A stretch of DNA of 64,000 bases from Andalucia godoyi (lineage: Eukaryota > Discoba > Jakobea > Jakobida > Andaluciidae), in assembly GCA_009859145.1 (NCBI GenBank), contig VRVR01000051.1, positions 171,155-235,154 of the forward strand, written 5' to 3'. Positions 8,547 through 21,336 of this stretch are shown here, in pieces. Under the pieces are notes generated by a model. The model ran no database searches. It saw only the letters and a list, made by a program, of their open reading frames with translations, and was not told the origin of the DNA. The position numbers and the translations under genes were made by a program. Numbering within the stretch: position 1 is the stretch's first letter; each line of letters starts with the position of its first letter.

Positions 8547-9095
8547 TCACGGACGATACGTCGCGTTTGCGGAGAATGCAGTGGTTCTGCGCGAGGCTCG
8601 TCGGCCGCCGCTGCGTAACATGGCACTTGCTTCGAGTCTTTCGAGGTCGACGGCGAGACCGAGGGCAGGGTCTTTCCGCGGCGCAGACGCAGATGCTGTC
8701 GTGCTTGCGGGCGACGGAGAAGCAGAGGACAGCGGGAGACCGACGATGCGAGCTTGTCCCACCATGTAGTCGTAGATGTGCTCGAGATGGAACTGCAAAG
8801 CAAGCGAGCGAAACTCGCTGTCAGATTCCAAGAGTCTCTTAACCGTCGTCACATCAAATAATTTGGAGTGGGAGCGCACGAGCCCGTCGACCGTCTGTCT
8901 CGCAAGTGCATCCAGCCGTTTTCGCGCGAACCGCATCTGCTCCACTCGCTCCACCGCACTCGCATCCCGTCGCGCAAAACAGCCCATTTCCCGCGACCGT
9001 AGTTCAGCCTCGGTCGGAACTATAGCCGCCGAGCTTGCAGCATTCGATCGAGTTCGAAGAAGCACCCGACGCAATGTAAGCGGCCGTTCTCCCAT
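8547..9095 (-). CDS. Unknown protein, Arg-rich N-terminus (182 aa), possibly mitochondrial
   Basis: The first ATG is at 9095; upstream codons begin only with GTG. The N-terminus (MGERPLTLRRVLLRTRSNAASSAA) is rich in Arg, Leu, Ser and Ala and lacks acidic residues after Glu3, consistent with a mitochondrial presequence. The middle is helical (VKRLLESDSEFRSLALQFHLEHIYDYMVGQ). A Ser/Pro/Ala linker and a basic tail follow. I do not recognise the family. The gene is convergent with the L-galactose dehydrogenase-like gene (ATC repeat between them at about 8390-8415) and divergent from UTP6. Confidence 0.6.
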   Translation of the reverse strand: MGERPLTLRRVLLRTRSNAASSAAIVPTEAELRSREMGCFARRDASAVERVEQMRFARKRLDALARQTVDGLVRSHSKLFDVTTVKRLLESDSEFRSLALQFHLEHIYDYMVGQARIVGLPLSSASPSPASTTASASAPRKDPALGLAVDLERLEASAMLRSGGRRASRRTTAFSANATYRP

Positions 9096-9594
9096 ATCCC
9101 AACTACCGGTCCGTATTGTACTTTGCCACAAACAACAACAACAACAAACAACAAGCAACACGCAACACGCAAATAAACAAACAATGCCGATGTTTCTTCT
9201 TCCTTCTTGTCTTCCCTTGTCCTGTTCGCAGATCGTCTATAGTAAAAACCGCACTATCCGGATGCATACGCAATAAGAAGCCATCTCAAAAATCCAAAGA
9301 AACCGTTTGTCAATGGGATTTTTGTGACTGCTTTTTTAATTTTTTACGACAGCTACATCACTGCTGCTTTATCGACCGTAGTTACGTCCTTATGGCATGC
9401 ACTCCTTTCTCTTTTTTTTCTTCGCTCTTTCCCGTAGTTCGATTCCTTTTAGCGTTCTCTCTCTCTCTCTCTGTCTCGGTCTCTGTCTCTCGTTTTCGTA
9501 ATTGTTTTCGTTCTTACTGGTTTCGGTGTATGAATGTTTATATTTTTGAATTTTGGATTTGAAATTTTTTGTTTTGTGAGTTGGCGGGAAGGGA
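9096..9594. promoter_or_regulatory. Divergent region before UTP6
   Basis: This 499 bp separates outward-facing genes. It has an AAC-rich stretch (9125-9165), T-rich tracts and a CT/GTCT repeat (about 9460-9495). No gene is visible. Confidence 0.45.
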
Positions 9595-11012
9595 ATGGCG
9601 TCTCAGGGAGTGCGTAGGATAATTGAAGCGACGCTTCCGCATCTTGCGGAGCTGTGCGATCGAGGGTTGTTTTCGGGCGAGGAAGTGAAGCAGGTGATTG
9701 CGACGAGGACGCGTTTGGAGCACAAGATCCTCGGGAAAGTGAAGCCGCTTGTGTATACTGATTTTGTACGACTTCTTCAGTACGAACTGCGACTGGAGTC
9801 TCTGCGAAAGCTGCGGTCCAAGCGACTATTTATAGCGAAGAAGCACGACTCGGACTATGCGTTTGTGCGGCGGATTGTGTTCACGTTTGAGCGATTTTTA
9901 AAGAAGTTTCCGCTGTTGCCTGTTTTTCAGTCATATGCACAGTTCTCGAAGCGTGTGGGTGCACGCTCCGCACTGTCGCGACTGTACGGACGGCTTGTGC
10001 AGGCGCATCCGACGAGTGTGGATGCGTGGATGGAGGCCGGGAAGTGTGCCTGGGAGTCGCTCAGCGACCCGCAGATGGCGCGGCGGCTCTTCCTGCGAGG
10101 ACTCAAGATGGTCGGTGGAAGTGAGGAACACAGAGTGGGAGAGTTGTGGACGGAGTACGTCAAGTTTGAGCTGTTGTATGCGCAATTTGTCGCGCGGTCC
10201 ATCGACTCCGAGTCAGAAGATAAGATCAAGCTCAAGACCACAAAGACCAGAACAAGTCGAAAAGGAAAAGCCGGCCGCAAACGCTCGCGACAAGAAATGA
10301 TCGCGAAAAAGAACGAGCAGCAGGATGACGAGGACGAGGGCGAAGGCGAAGATGTGGAGGGCAAGAAGAAGACGGAGGGGAATGAGGATCAAGAATTGAT
10401 GGAGCAGAGAAGGAGAATTGCGAATGGACAGTTGGTGCTACTGGCGCTGAAAACGCTGGAAAAGAAAGAGTATGAGAATATAGTGTCGCCTTTGCTTGTT
10501 TCGACGCTCATGGAGGCTGCAAGCAAGTTTCCTGCGTTCCTGGCAGGTCCGGTGCTTGCGCATCTGGTGGAGATTGCGGCAGTCCGTGCACGCACTGCAG
10601 CGACTCAAAAAAAGGAAGCGTGGAGGAGAGGATTTATGGAAATCGTCGTCATTCGACATCCGCTGCAGACTCTCGAAGAAAGAACAGATCAAAGTGCTGC
10701 TGCTGATGACGATGATGAGCAAAAAGAAAGCACGCTGGATTCGCTGGTCCAGAACGCCGTTGAAAATCGTCTGTTTCGCGAAGTGTACAGTGTTCTTCGC
10801 GCAAGGAATGACCTTGCTCGCATCGAATCCGTCTTTTCTCCGTCATCCGACGTCTTTGATGTTGCAGTGGACGACCTGTCCGCTGCGCATGTCTTGGATC
10901 TTGTGCGGATCTATCGCGCAGAGGGCCGGTCATCTAGTGCTGTGGAAATCTTGAAGAAGGTGCTGTTCGCCTCCACCTCCACCTCCAGCTCCAGCTCCAC
11001 CTCCAGCTCCAT

Positions 11013-11043
<31 letters not shown>

Positions 11044-11736
11044 TCGAGCACGCGCTTTTCGTCGGAACCTGCGCTTCACGATGCGTTGTCCATGGAGTAC
11101 GTCTCGCTGCATCCGACCGACTCTCGGCGCCTGTTTGAATCGGCACCATGTGCACCCCTCTTTTTTGCAACCCTCGTGTCTTCACACTCTCTGCAGAGTT
11201 CTGCGCCGCAGCAAAACGTGCTGTCTGACGAAGTGTTCGTGAACGCGCTGGCACTCATTATGAAGCGATCGGTCAAGGACTCGGCGTTTCCGTGGGAGAC
11301 GGAGTACACTGCGGTTTCTGGGGCGTACCTCGGCTGGGCTCGAGCTTCGGGAGGTCTCGAGGGAATGCGGCGCGCGGAAAAGAATGTTCTTGGAATGCAT
11401 GCAAAGCAAGGGGTGTTGTCATCCATGCACAAAGGAACGGGCATCATGGTTGCTCCCCTCGCGCTTTTTGCAAAGATCACCGACATGGAGTCTTTGTTTG
11501 ATCCAGCGTCCGATCACCTTCGAATGCTTCTCTCGGTCGCTGTCCAGCACCATGGATCCGATTCTGTGCGAAATAGTCCCGAGCAGCTTATTGGACTGTG
11601 GGTCCGTGTCGTTCGAGCTAATCGGGCAGTCCATAAGCATGTTGATGCGTCGAATGCAGTCAAGAAGGCTCTTGCAGTGCTTACCAACCCCCGAGATTCC
11701 AAAAGGTTCCTTGACACGGTCAACATGGCCAGCTAG
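9595..11736 (+). CDS. UTP6: U3 snoRNA-associated protein 6 (UTP6), HAT-repeat ribosome assembly factor
   Basis: This 713-residue protein fits Utp6 of the small-subunit processome, which acts in the nucleolus on 18S pre-rRNA with U3 snoRNP. The N-terminal U3-associated domain is recognisable (residues about 8-90: IEATLPHLAELCDRGLFSGEE, VKQVIATRTRLEHKI, DFVRLLQYELRLESLRKLR). HAT-type repeats follow (VDAWMEAGKCAWE, ARRLFLRGLKM, LWTEYVKFELLYA). A highly charged Lys/Glu insertion spans about residues 205-275 and a Ser/Thr then Pro-Thr repeat about 455-485 (hexanucleotide repeat at 11012-11043). The C-terminal half keeps helical repeats, ending FLDTVNMAS before a TAG stop. Its length is slightly above the yeast and human proteins because of the insertions. 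Confidence 0.88.
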
Positions 11737-11900
11737 TCTTTGGGGGGTTTCTTTTTTTGTTTGCTTGCTTGCGTTCTTGCTTCGGCACTGAGCTCAAAAA
11801 AGCTACCAAAAGGTGGATTGTAAAAGCGGATCACTGCATTGTTGCAGCTGTACGACGAAAATGTCTTCTCTCTAGTCTCCGTGTGTGATGTGTTTGTTTA

Positions 11901-12746
11901 TCATCCGTAAGTGTAGATCATGTCCTTGGTGTATCCGAGGGACTCGAGAGCTGCGCGGATGGCCTGCATAGCCTTCAAAGGTCCGCAGACGACAATGTGG
12001 ACGCCCTCTGCAGGCGGCGGCATCGTGTCTTTGAGCAACGCCGCGTCGATTCTTCCGACCCGATTGTTCCACGCGTGCCTGTCCTCTTCTTTGACCCAGT
12101 CAACCGTGTATACAAGTTTGAAATGATCGTGGTTCTGCTGATACGAGTTGAGTTCCTCGGTCAAAACCATGTCGCATGGCTGCAGCGACGAGTACAAGAA
12201 TGTGATTGGGATGTTTCTGCAGCGCGGATCCGCAACGTCTACCTGCCCCTGCCCCTGCCCCTGCCCCTGCCCCTGCCCCTGCCGCAGATGATCATGATGA
12301 TGATACTGCATGACTTCGCGAGTAATTTGGATCATCGGCGATAACCCGGTGCCCATTGCAATAAGTCCAAGTGCGGTTGTATGCTCGGGATCGAGCTCGA
12401 ATCCCGCAATCGGTGCCTTGATTTCCACGACCGACTCATTTGGAATGAGCGTGTTTAAGAAATGCGACATTATGCCATTGTCATCGATCTTGATCAACAG
12501 CTCCACAAAGCCCGTCTGATGCGGACTCGAGATCGGTGAGTAGTATCGAACCACGTCTTCTCCATTAATCTTTGCTCGCAACGCAAGGTACTGCCCTGCC
12601 TTGCACTCGGTGGAGTCATCCGTCGGATTCTGAAAGCGAAACCGAAAAATCTTGATGCATTCCGAAACTCGCTCCGAATGATCAAACACAAGCGGCCGGA
12701 ACTCTGTGGGAACTACCCCAGAGTGCGATTCTCGGGTCGGCTGCAT
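11901..12746 (-). CDS. NADH-cytochrome b5 reductase-like flavoprotein
   Basis: The 281-residue protein is a ferredoxin-NADP reductase-fold enzyme that moves electrons from NADH through FAD to cytochrome b5. The FAD motif is RYYSPIS (67-73), the second flavin segment is GIMSHFLN, the NADH-binding motif is GTGLSPMIQI (132-141), and VVCGPLKAM is near the C-terminus. It lacks the N-terminal membrane anchor of many homologues, so it may be soluble. Between the GxGxxP helix and the next strand lies a His-rich and then Gln-Gly repeat (about residues 149-168; hexanucleotide repeat at 12243-12282), probably a surface loop. The coding strand before the ATG is a GAA-type repeat. Confidence 0.9.
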   Translation of the reverse strand: MQPTRESHSGVVPTEFRPLVFDHSERVSECIKIFRFRFQNPTDDSTECKAGQYLALRAKINGEDVVRYYSPISSPHQTGFVELLIKIDDNGIMSHFLNTLIPNESVVEIKAPIAGFELDPEHTTALGLIAMGTGLSPMIQITREVMQYHHHDHLRQGQGQGQGQGQGQVDVADPRCRNIPITFLYSSLQPCDMVLTEELNSYQQNHDHFKLVYTVDWVKEEDRHAWNNRVGRIDAALLKDTMPPPAEGVHIVVCGPLKAMQAIRAALESLGYTKDMIYTYG

Positions 12747-13341
12747 GGTTCTGTTTCTTCTTCTTCTTCTTCTTCTTCTTCTTCTCTCTCTTTAAATAAA
12801 AAACACTGTTGCTGTCCGCTATCTCTTCCAGCCGATAGTAATAAATACCTATAATTAAAAAAATACAAACCATAAAATAAACCAAAGATTATTGGGAAAA
12901 CACAGATTCTGGTTGATTTGGTTTGATTTTCGTTTCAGGCTATTTTTAGACATGACGCCTCAACTCAACTGCTGGTGAGAAAATCTGCTGTAAAAAAACC
13001 GGAAGATAACAACGTCCACTCACATCACACACACGTCACATGCATCAACTCTCTTCTGGATTGCTCCTGTGGAAGCGGAAGTCCAAATCAGGACGTTACG
13101 CACTTCCGCTGCATAAGGGAGCCGATCCTCTGGGGCTTCCGGCTCCCCCAAAGAATATCTGGAAATATATAAATAAATAAATAAATATATATATATAACT
13201 CGGGTTTTTACATTTTCCTTTTCAAAAACAAAAAAACATAATCATAATAGCATTTTCCAAGTTTTTTTCTTTCTTTTTTTTGAATATCAAATCTCTTTGA
13301 TAACCTCCCCCACCCCCCTCGCCTCGTCCTACGTTGCCACG
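12747..13341. promoter_or_regulatory. Gap upstream of cytochrome b5 reductase, with a hairpin pair
   Basis: This 595 bp lies between divergent frames. It includes a TTC repeat next to the reductase start, AT-rich DNA with short TAAA/TA repeats (13155-13197), and two perfect inverted repeats at 13074-13147 listed separately. No protein gene is visible before 13342. Confidence 0.45.
13074..13147. other. Two adjacent GC-rich hairpins, possible structured RNA
   Basis: AGCGGAAGT (13074-13082) is complementary to ACTTCCGCT (13102-13110), and GGGAGCCG (13117-13124) to CGGCTCCC (13140-13147). The two stems of 9 and 8 perfect pairs stand six bases apart in otherwise AT-rich DNA. The shape resembles a two-hairpin small RNA, but no box motif was confirmed. 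They might also be transcription end structures. Confidence 0.4.
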
Positions 13342-13524
13342 ATGCACAAGACAGAGTCAAAGAACGCAACTGCAGTGGCTGCGCCCACCGTGCTCCCGAA
13401 AGGGACGTCGGACCAGCCAAGAAAACCCCATGCGGCGATCAACGAGAACCAGTCGTCGAACCACCGAGGCCCAACCGAGTTTGTCAAGCAGGGCAATTAC
13501 CAGCATCGCCAGAGCAACTCCTAA
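13342..13524 (+). CDS. Small disordered protein (60 aa), unknown
   Basis: From the ATG at 13342 this frame encodes 60 hydrophilic residues with no hydrophobic core (segments KNATAVAAPTVLPKG, QPRKPHAAINENQSSNHR, GPTEFVKQGNYQHRQ). The frame is open upstream to 13297, but only from TTG. The composition is GC-rich like neighbouring coding DNA and unlike the AT-rich flanks. The QPRKPHA piece faintly recalls the C-terminus of DAP1-type proteins, but the similarity is too weak to assign. Confidence 0.45.
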   Translation: MHKTESKNATAVAAPTVLPKGTSDQPRKPHAAINENQSSNHRGPTEFVKQGNYQHRQSNS

Positions 13525-13648
13525 TCCTTAGGCTACGCAACGTCTGTTGTGAACAATGTAAAAATAAAGAACAAAAAAGAATAAGAAAGAGCAGCACCAA
13601 CAACAAGAAAAGGAATTGAAGCCGAGAACCCCGTACAAGAATCGAACG

Positions 13649-14698
13649 CTACGATCGATGGGCTGGTGGTGGAGGACTGAGCAACTGTGCGTACATCTCA
13701 TCTCCAGGAGGCACGTAGCTTCCACCGCTGGGCTGCCGACTGTTCGTTGCGTTGCTGTTGTTATCGTCGTCGTCGTCGTCGTCGTCATCGTCGTCATTGT
13801 CATCCTGCAAGCTCTGCTCGCCGACGACAGAGTCTGGACGCGTGGAGTCTGAGGCCGAGTCTGATTTGAAGAGCCCAACTGCGACGATCTGGGCAATGCC
13901 CCCATCCTCGCGGAGCCTGCGTGACTTGCGCAGCTTGTATCGGATTCTGAGGCCGACGAGCACGAGGAACGCAAGGAACAGCACGCAGATCGCAGGGATG
14001 AGCGTGTACACCTGAATATGAAGAGTAGCGAAGGCGCCACACAAGGCGCCGGTCACAAAGGAAAAATAAACAGGTGCAAATAGCCGGAGCTTCCACGTGT
14101 TTCGAAAGTCCTTGTGGAAGAGCATGTTGCCGACGATGATGCCCATGTCCACTACGAGTCCGGTTACGTGGGACGTTCGGAGCATTGCTGAGGAGAACAT
14201 TGTAAAGATGCCGTTTTGAAGAGCGCTTGAAAACGCAATGAGAAACTCTGCAACCCAGAAGAATGGCGATGCTTCCTTTTCCGTCGTGGAAACACCTGCC
14301 GATACAAGAAATGCGGTCGCAACTGACAGGATCGCAGACTCGATTCCAAGCGCAAGGCCGTACCTTCTGCGAACATGAAATGCCTGGTTGCGCACAATTC
14401 CGCCCGCAAACACAGATCCAAAAAAGAAGCCGCAGAGTGCATTTAGCGAGTGGCCAAACAGCACTGTCGATGATCTTGCAATCCCAATCGACGCAGACGC
14501 AGAGTTTCCCGTCATGTGCGTCAGACCGCGGCCAATCCACATGATCGCAAACGCATTGATGTACCCCGCAACCAACGCAAGACTGCTCGCAATGACTACC
14601 ATCTGCAAAAACAAGCCTTCGGGAACCCCAGTCAACGCACCTGCTCTCATTTCCCGGTGTCGCCCTGTTGCTCCAGGCGTGTTCATTCCTCCAACCAT
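13649..14698 (-). CDS. DUF1275 / YoaK-type multi-pass membrane protein
   Basis: This 349-residue protein has about six hydrophobic segments and the hallmarks of DUF1275: ALVAGYINAFAI in the first membrane segment, GLTHMTGNSASASIGI, LQNGIFTMFSSAMLRTSHVTG and VVDMGIIVGN. The family is mostly bacterial with scattered eukaryotic members, and its transport function is not established. After the last membrane segment there is a basic stretch (RIRYKLRKSRRLR) and a cytosolic-type tail with an Asp run encoded by a GAC/GAT repeat, followed by Pro/Ser. The gene runs in the same direction as the long gene upstream of it at 15086-17953. The small 60-residue frame is on its 3' side. Confidence 0.87.
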   Translation of the reverse strand: MVGGMNTPGATGRHREMRAGALTGVPEGLFLQMVVIASSLALVAGYINAFAIMWIGRGLTHMTGNSASASIGIARSSTVLFGHSLNALCGFFFGSVFAGGIVRNQAFHVRRRYGLALGIESAILSVATAFLVSAGVSTTEKEASPFFWVAEFLIAFSSALQNGIFTMFSSAMLRTSHVTGLVVDMGIIVGNMLFHKDFRNTWKLRLFAPVYFSFVTGALCGAFATLHIQVYTLIPAICVLFLAFLVLVGLRIRYKLRKSRRLREDGGIAQIVAVGLFKSDSASDSTRPDSVVGEQSLQDDNDDDDDDDDDDDNNSNATNSRQPSGGSYVPPGDEMYAQLLSPPPPAHRS

Positions 14699-17953
<3,255 letters not shown>

Positions 17954-18352
17954 GTTTTCTTCTTCTTCCCTTTATTTCTTCTTTCTCCTTTTGGGGCTGG
18001 TAAATTGTATTTTCTTGAAGCTAAAAGTGCGCAGGTTCCATCAGAGATTTTTCCACAGGGCGATGATATCTTGCCGTGTTCGGGAAAAGCAAACTAACAA
18101 ACAGACAAAAACAAAAACAGGAGGAAATGCCAATGAATCGCTTTGCAAACGTAAACGGCGTTCTTAGCAAGAAGCAAAAGAGAACAAAAAAAAAGCATGA
18201 GAGGGGAAAAAAGTGGCCGTTCGCTTTGCATCGGGAACGGTGTGTGAGCACACATCCAGCGCCCGTCGACAGGACATGCGAGCAACGAGACAAGAAAAGA
18301 AAGGCGAGGGAAAGAACAAAGAAGACAGGACTTCTTCCGTAAAAAAATCTGT
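17954..18352. other. Gap between FIGNL1 3' end and the 955-aa gene
   Basis: The 399 bp are rich in AAAC/GAAA-type A runs. It should contain the FIGNL1 polyadenylation region and the promoter of the 955-residue gene. No gene or RNA is recognised. Confidence 0.4.
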
Positions 18353-20780
18353 TCAATTGATGTCCTGCTGAGGAAACGATCCAAATTGCTCGTTCCATTC
18401 CTTGTATCCGACAAGATCCTTCTGACTGACGCTGGCTCTGACCTGCTTAAACGCAGCCACAAAGTCGCACATTGAAACAGGCCGAACTTCGTCCGCGTTC
18501 ACCGTCGCGATGTCACCCATTGGCAAGCTTCGGATTGGCCCCAGTGCAGCTTCTGCACACAGAGCTCGAATGTCGGCACCGGAGTATCCAATGCTTCGTT
18601 GCACAACGCTGTCCCAGTCAGTGTCCTTCAGGTCGTTTGATTGAGATCGGAAAAGCCGGCGTACCAGTTGCCGCCGAGCATCGTCGTCAGGCAAGGGAAT
18701 ATACAATCTCTTGACCAGCCGACGTCGGGCGGCTTCATCTAGTTCCTGAGGCCGATTTGTCGCCCCGATAACGAGCACTCGATCCTCGCCATTGCCTCCT
18801 GTTATTTTGAAACAGCACGTAAGTAATCGTTAGAAGTGGAAAACGGGGCGGCGGGGCGGCGGGGGGTGGGAAGAGATGCACCACAGACGAATACTTGCGC
18901 ACAGATACAAGTAACGTGCAATTTGACGGGGAAGGAAGCAGAGAGAAGGGAAAGCAACAACAAAGAAACATACCTGAGCTGGATCCAACGCCGTCCAACT
19001 GGACGAGAAATTCTGTCTTGACACGACGAGATGATTCCATATCTCCTTCGGACCTCTGGGACAAAAGCGAGTCAATTTCGTCAATAAACACAACAGAGGG
19101 CTGCAGGGAATGGGCGACTGCCATGAGGGTGCGAACCATTTTCTCGCCTTCTCCCACCCACTTGGACATTAGAGAAGATGCTGAAATGCTGAAAAAGCGC
19201 GCTCCCGACTCCGAAGCAATCGCCTTTCCAATGAGCGTCTTTCCGGTTCCCGGAGGTCCAAACAGCAAGAGACCTCTCGGCGGCCCACGGAGTCCCTTGA
19301 ATATGTCGGGTCGAAGCATTGGCCACACGACGATTTCTTTGACGCACTGCTTTGCGAAAACCAGACCCGCAATATCGTCCCACGACACTTGCGGAGTCTT
19401 ATCCACGACTTCCGATAGGATCAGCTCAATCATCCGTGGGTCAAGAACCCGCAGGCGCTCGGGAAGTTCATCGAGAGAGCCAAAGTAGGACTCGATCATT
19501 GGCCAGTCACTAGGGCCGTCCTTGGATTGCTGGTTGGATCCTTCGTCCAGTCCTGGAAGAGCTCGCTTCAGCATTTTCTTCGCAGGCGGCTCGTCTGGCT
19601 CGTCTGACTTGCGAGGAGCAACAAATCGTCTTGAGCCCAGCGTCTTCGATGTGACAGACTCTGCGCAGGCCGCTCCGCGACTACCAGATGTTGCGAAGTG
19701 CTCTCGGTTGGAGCTGGCCGAAGAAGGAGCCACAGCAGCAGCAGCAGCAGAAGAAGAAGAACAAGAAGAAGGTCGCAGTGAAGAATTGCTCGACGCTGGG
19801 GGCTTCGCGGATCCCAGTTTGGACCGCACATCGCTCGATAAACAGCTGAGAGCGGTCTTGAAACTCGTGCCAGACTGCAGTGCACCAGCATCCTCCTCCA
19901 TCCGTTCGTTCTGCTCGTTTCCCTTTCCGAAGCGCGCACCACCTGCATGCGAGTTGCCCACATTTGACGCCTGCAGGACCGGTGGATATGTATCCGTTGT
20001 CTGTGTCATCACATGCTTCCTCTCCGGTGCACTGAGCAGAGGAGAGCCGCTCGCAGCCCCTGGCGGGGCCCGCACCGACACCCCTACAGCACTGACTACC
20101 GGACGCACGGAGTTGCTGGTCAAATCCAGCGAAGGAGGCTTTCCGACAATCAAGGGCGGGCCAAAACGAGCCGCAGGCGCCGCGGAGAACGACGATGCGC
20201 GATCCGGAAGCCTCGCAGCACTTTCCCCCGCACTCGCCAAGTCTGCAGGTGGAAAACCGAGAGTGCGATCTGTGGCAGGACTAACAATCGCTGGTTTCGA
20301 AATCGCCGCTTTTGCAGATGGGGGCTTTGTAGCAAATGTGCTGGATGAGACTCCAGGCCGGGCATTCTGTGGAATGGACGCGATCAACGCCGCGAACTCG
20401 CTCCACAGTTCCTGCGTGCAGTTGACTTTCTCGGTGTTCTGCGACTCGGGAAGAGACTGCAGCAGTTTGTGGACTCGATGTCGTGCATAGAATGCACAGA
20501 TCGCAGCTTCTAAGTCCCACTGCAGCCGCGAATGGACGGGAAGTTTCGACTGCAGTTCGAACGTCGCATCGAGACACGCGACAAGCGAACCGAGCTTGTC
20601 ACACTCTGACTTCTGGGCGTCCTTCTCGGCGGTTGGAGAGGAGGAGGACGCAAGAATGGGTGAGGATGAGGCGGTCTTTTCCGTTCGACGGTTGCCATGC
20701 GGCGGTGATACTACGTCTGCGTGCAGCTTCGAGACGTGAAACCGAGCCGAAAGCCATTGACTGAGCAGCGAACCGGACAT
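18353..20780 (-). CDS. FIGNL1: Fidgetin-like 1 AAA ATPase, two exons
   Basis: Exon 1 is 20780..18974 and exon 2 is 18798..18353, giving 750 residues. The intron (18973..18799, 175 bp) has a GTATGT donor, a CAG acceptor and a CTAAC branch-like site about 30 nt upstream of the acceptor. Joining restores the frame at [21 protein letters not shown]. The AAA domain is full: [20 protein letters not shown], Walker A GPPGTGKT (508-515), [12 protein letters not shown] pore segment, Walker B DEID (567-570), SRR sensor region, and the C-terminal helix ending near WNEQFGSF. Identity to FIGNL1, which disassembles RAD51 filaments in homologous recombination, is clear. The first ~420 residues are poorly conserved and Ser/Ala/Pro-rich. 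Met at 20780 begins [10 protein letters not shown]; the longer upstream frame is AT-rich and unlikely. Confidence 0.93.
18799..18973 (-). other. Intron of FIGNL1
   Basis: On the coding strand it begins GTATGT and ends AACAG, with CTAAC near 18829-18833. It contains stops and AT-rich/low-complexity sequence, while the flanking exons match the AAA domain continuously. Confidence 0.92.
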
Positions 20781-21110
20781 CAATCCTTCTTGATTTTGAC
20801 TGCGCACGGGCTCGGGGATATATAGCGAGCGAGCGGACGAGGAAGAGCGAGAAAAACCGGCAAGCAACTCCAAAGATAGAATAAGAAGAAAAAGACAAAT
20901 GAATATTTTAACAGCAATAATAAACAAATCGAGTAAAAAAACCTGAAAAGTCAACACCATTCGAATACAAACAAGGATAAAACGTGTTTTTCCCACTCGG
21001 CAGAGATTTTGCGGGAAACTCAAGTGATAATGTCCTATTTTTTTGGCGGCGCAGCGGGGTAGGCAGCAGCAGACGTGATACTACGATCCAGAAGCTGATG
21101 GCGCTGGTGG
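20781..21110. other. Upstream region of FIGNL1
   Basis: This 330 bp holds the FIGNL1 promoter, with AT-rich DNA at 20885-20960, and the upstream side of tRNA-Asn. No other gene is seen. Confidence 0.45.
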
Positions 21111-21183
21111 TCCGCTATAGCTCAGTAGGTAGAGCGCTCGGCTGTTAACCGGTAGGTCCTAGGTTCGATCCCTAGTGGCGGAG
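21111..21183 (+). tRNA. tRNA-Asn (anticodon GTT)
   Basis: A 73-nt cloverleaf: acceptor TCCGCTA pairs with TGGCGGA, D arm GCTCAGTAGGTAGAGC, anticodon loop CTGTTAA (GTT) and T arm CTAGGTTCGATCCCTAG. There is no intron and no encoded CCA. A T-rich RNA polymerase III terminator follows from 21186. Confidence 0.98.
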
Positions 21184-21336
21184 CTTCTTTTTTGTTTTCT
21201 TTTTGCGTCCGGAGCTCTCTTTTTATACAGCAGGTCACCGGGAAAAAAACAAAAAAAAAAACGAGTCCTTGGATATGAAGATATACGCACGTATTGTCAA
21301 TGAAAAAATAAAGAGGCAGATTTTTACACGGGAGCG

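Noticed and set aside
19522-20490. 322-codon plus-strand open frame opposite FIGNL1
   Set aside because: Antisense shadow of the Ser/Ala-rich FIGNL1 N-terminal region; no independent protein features.
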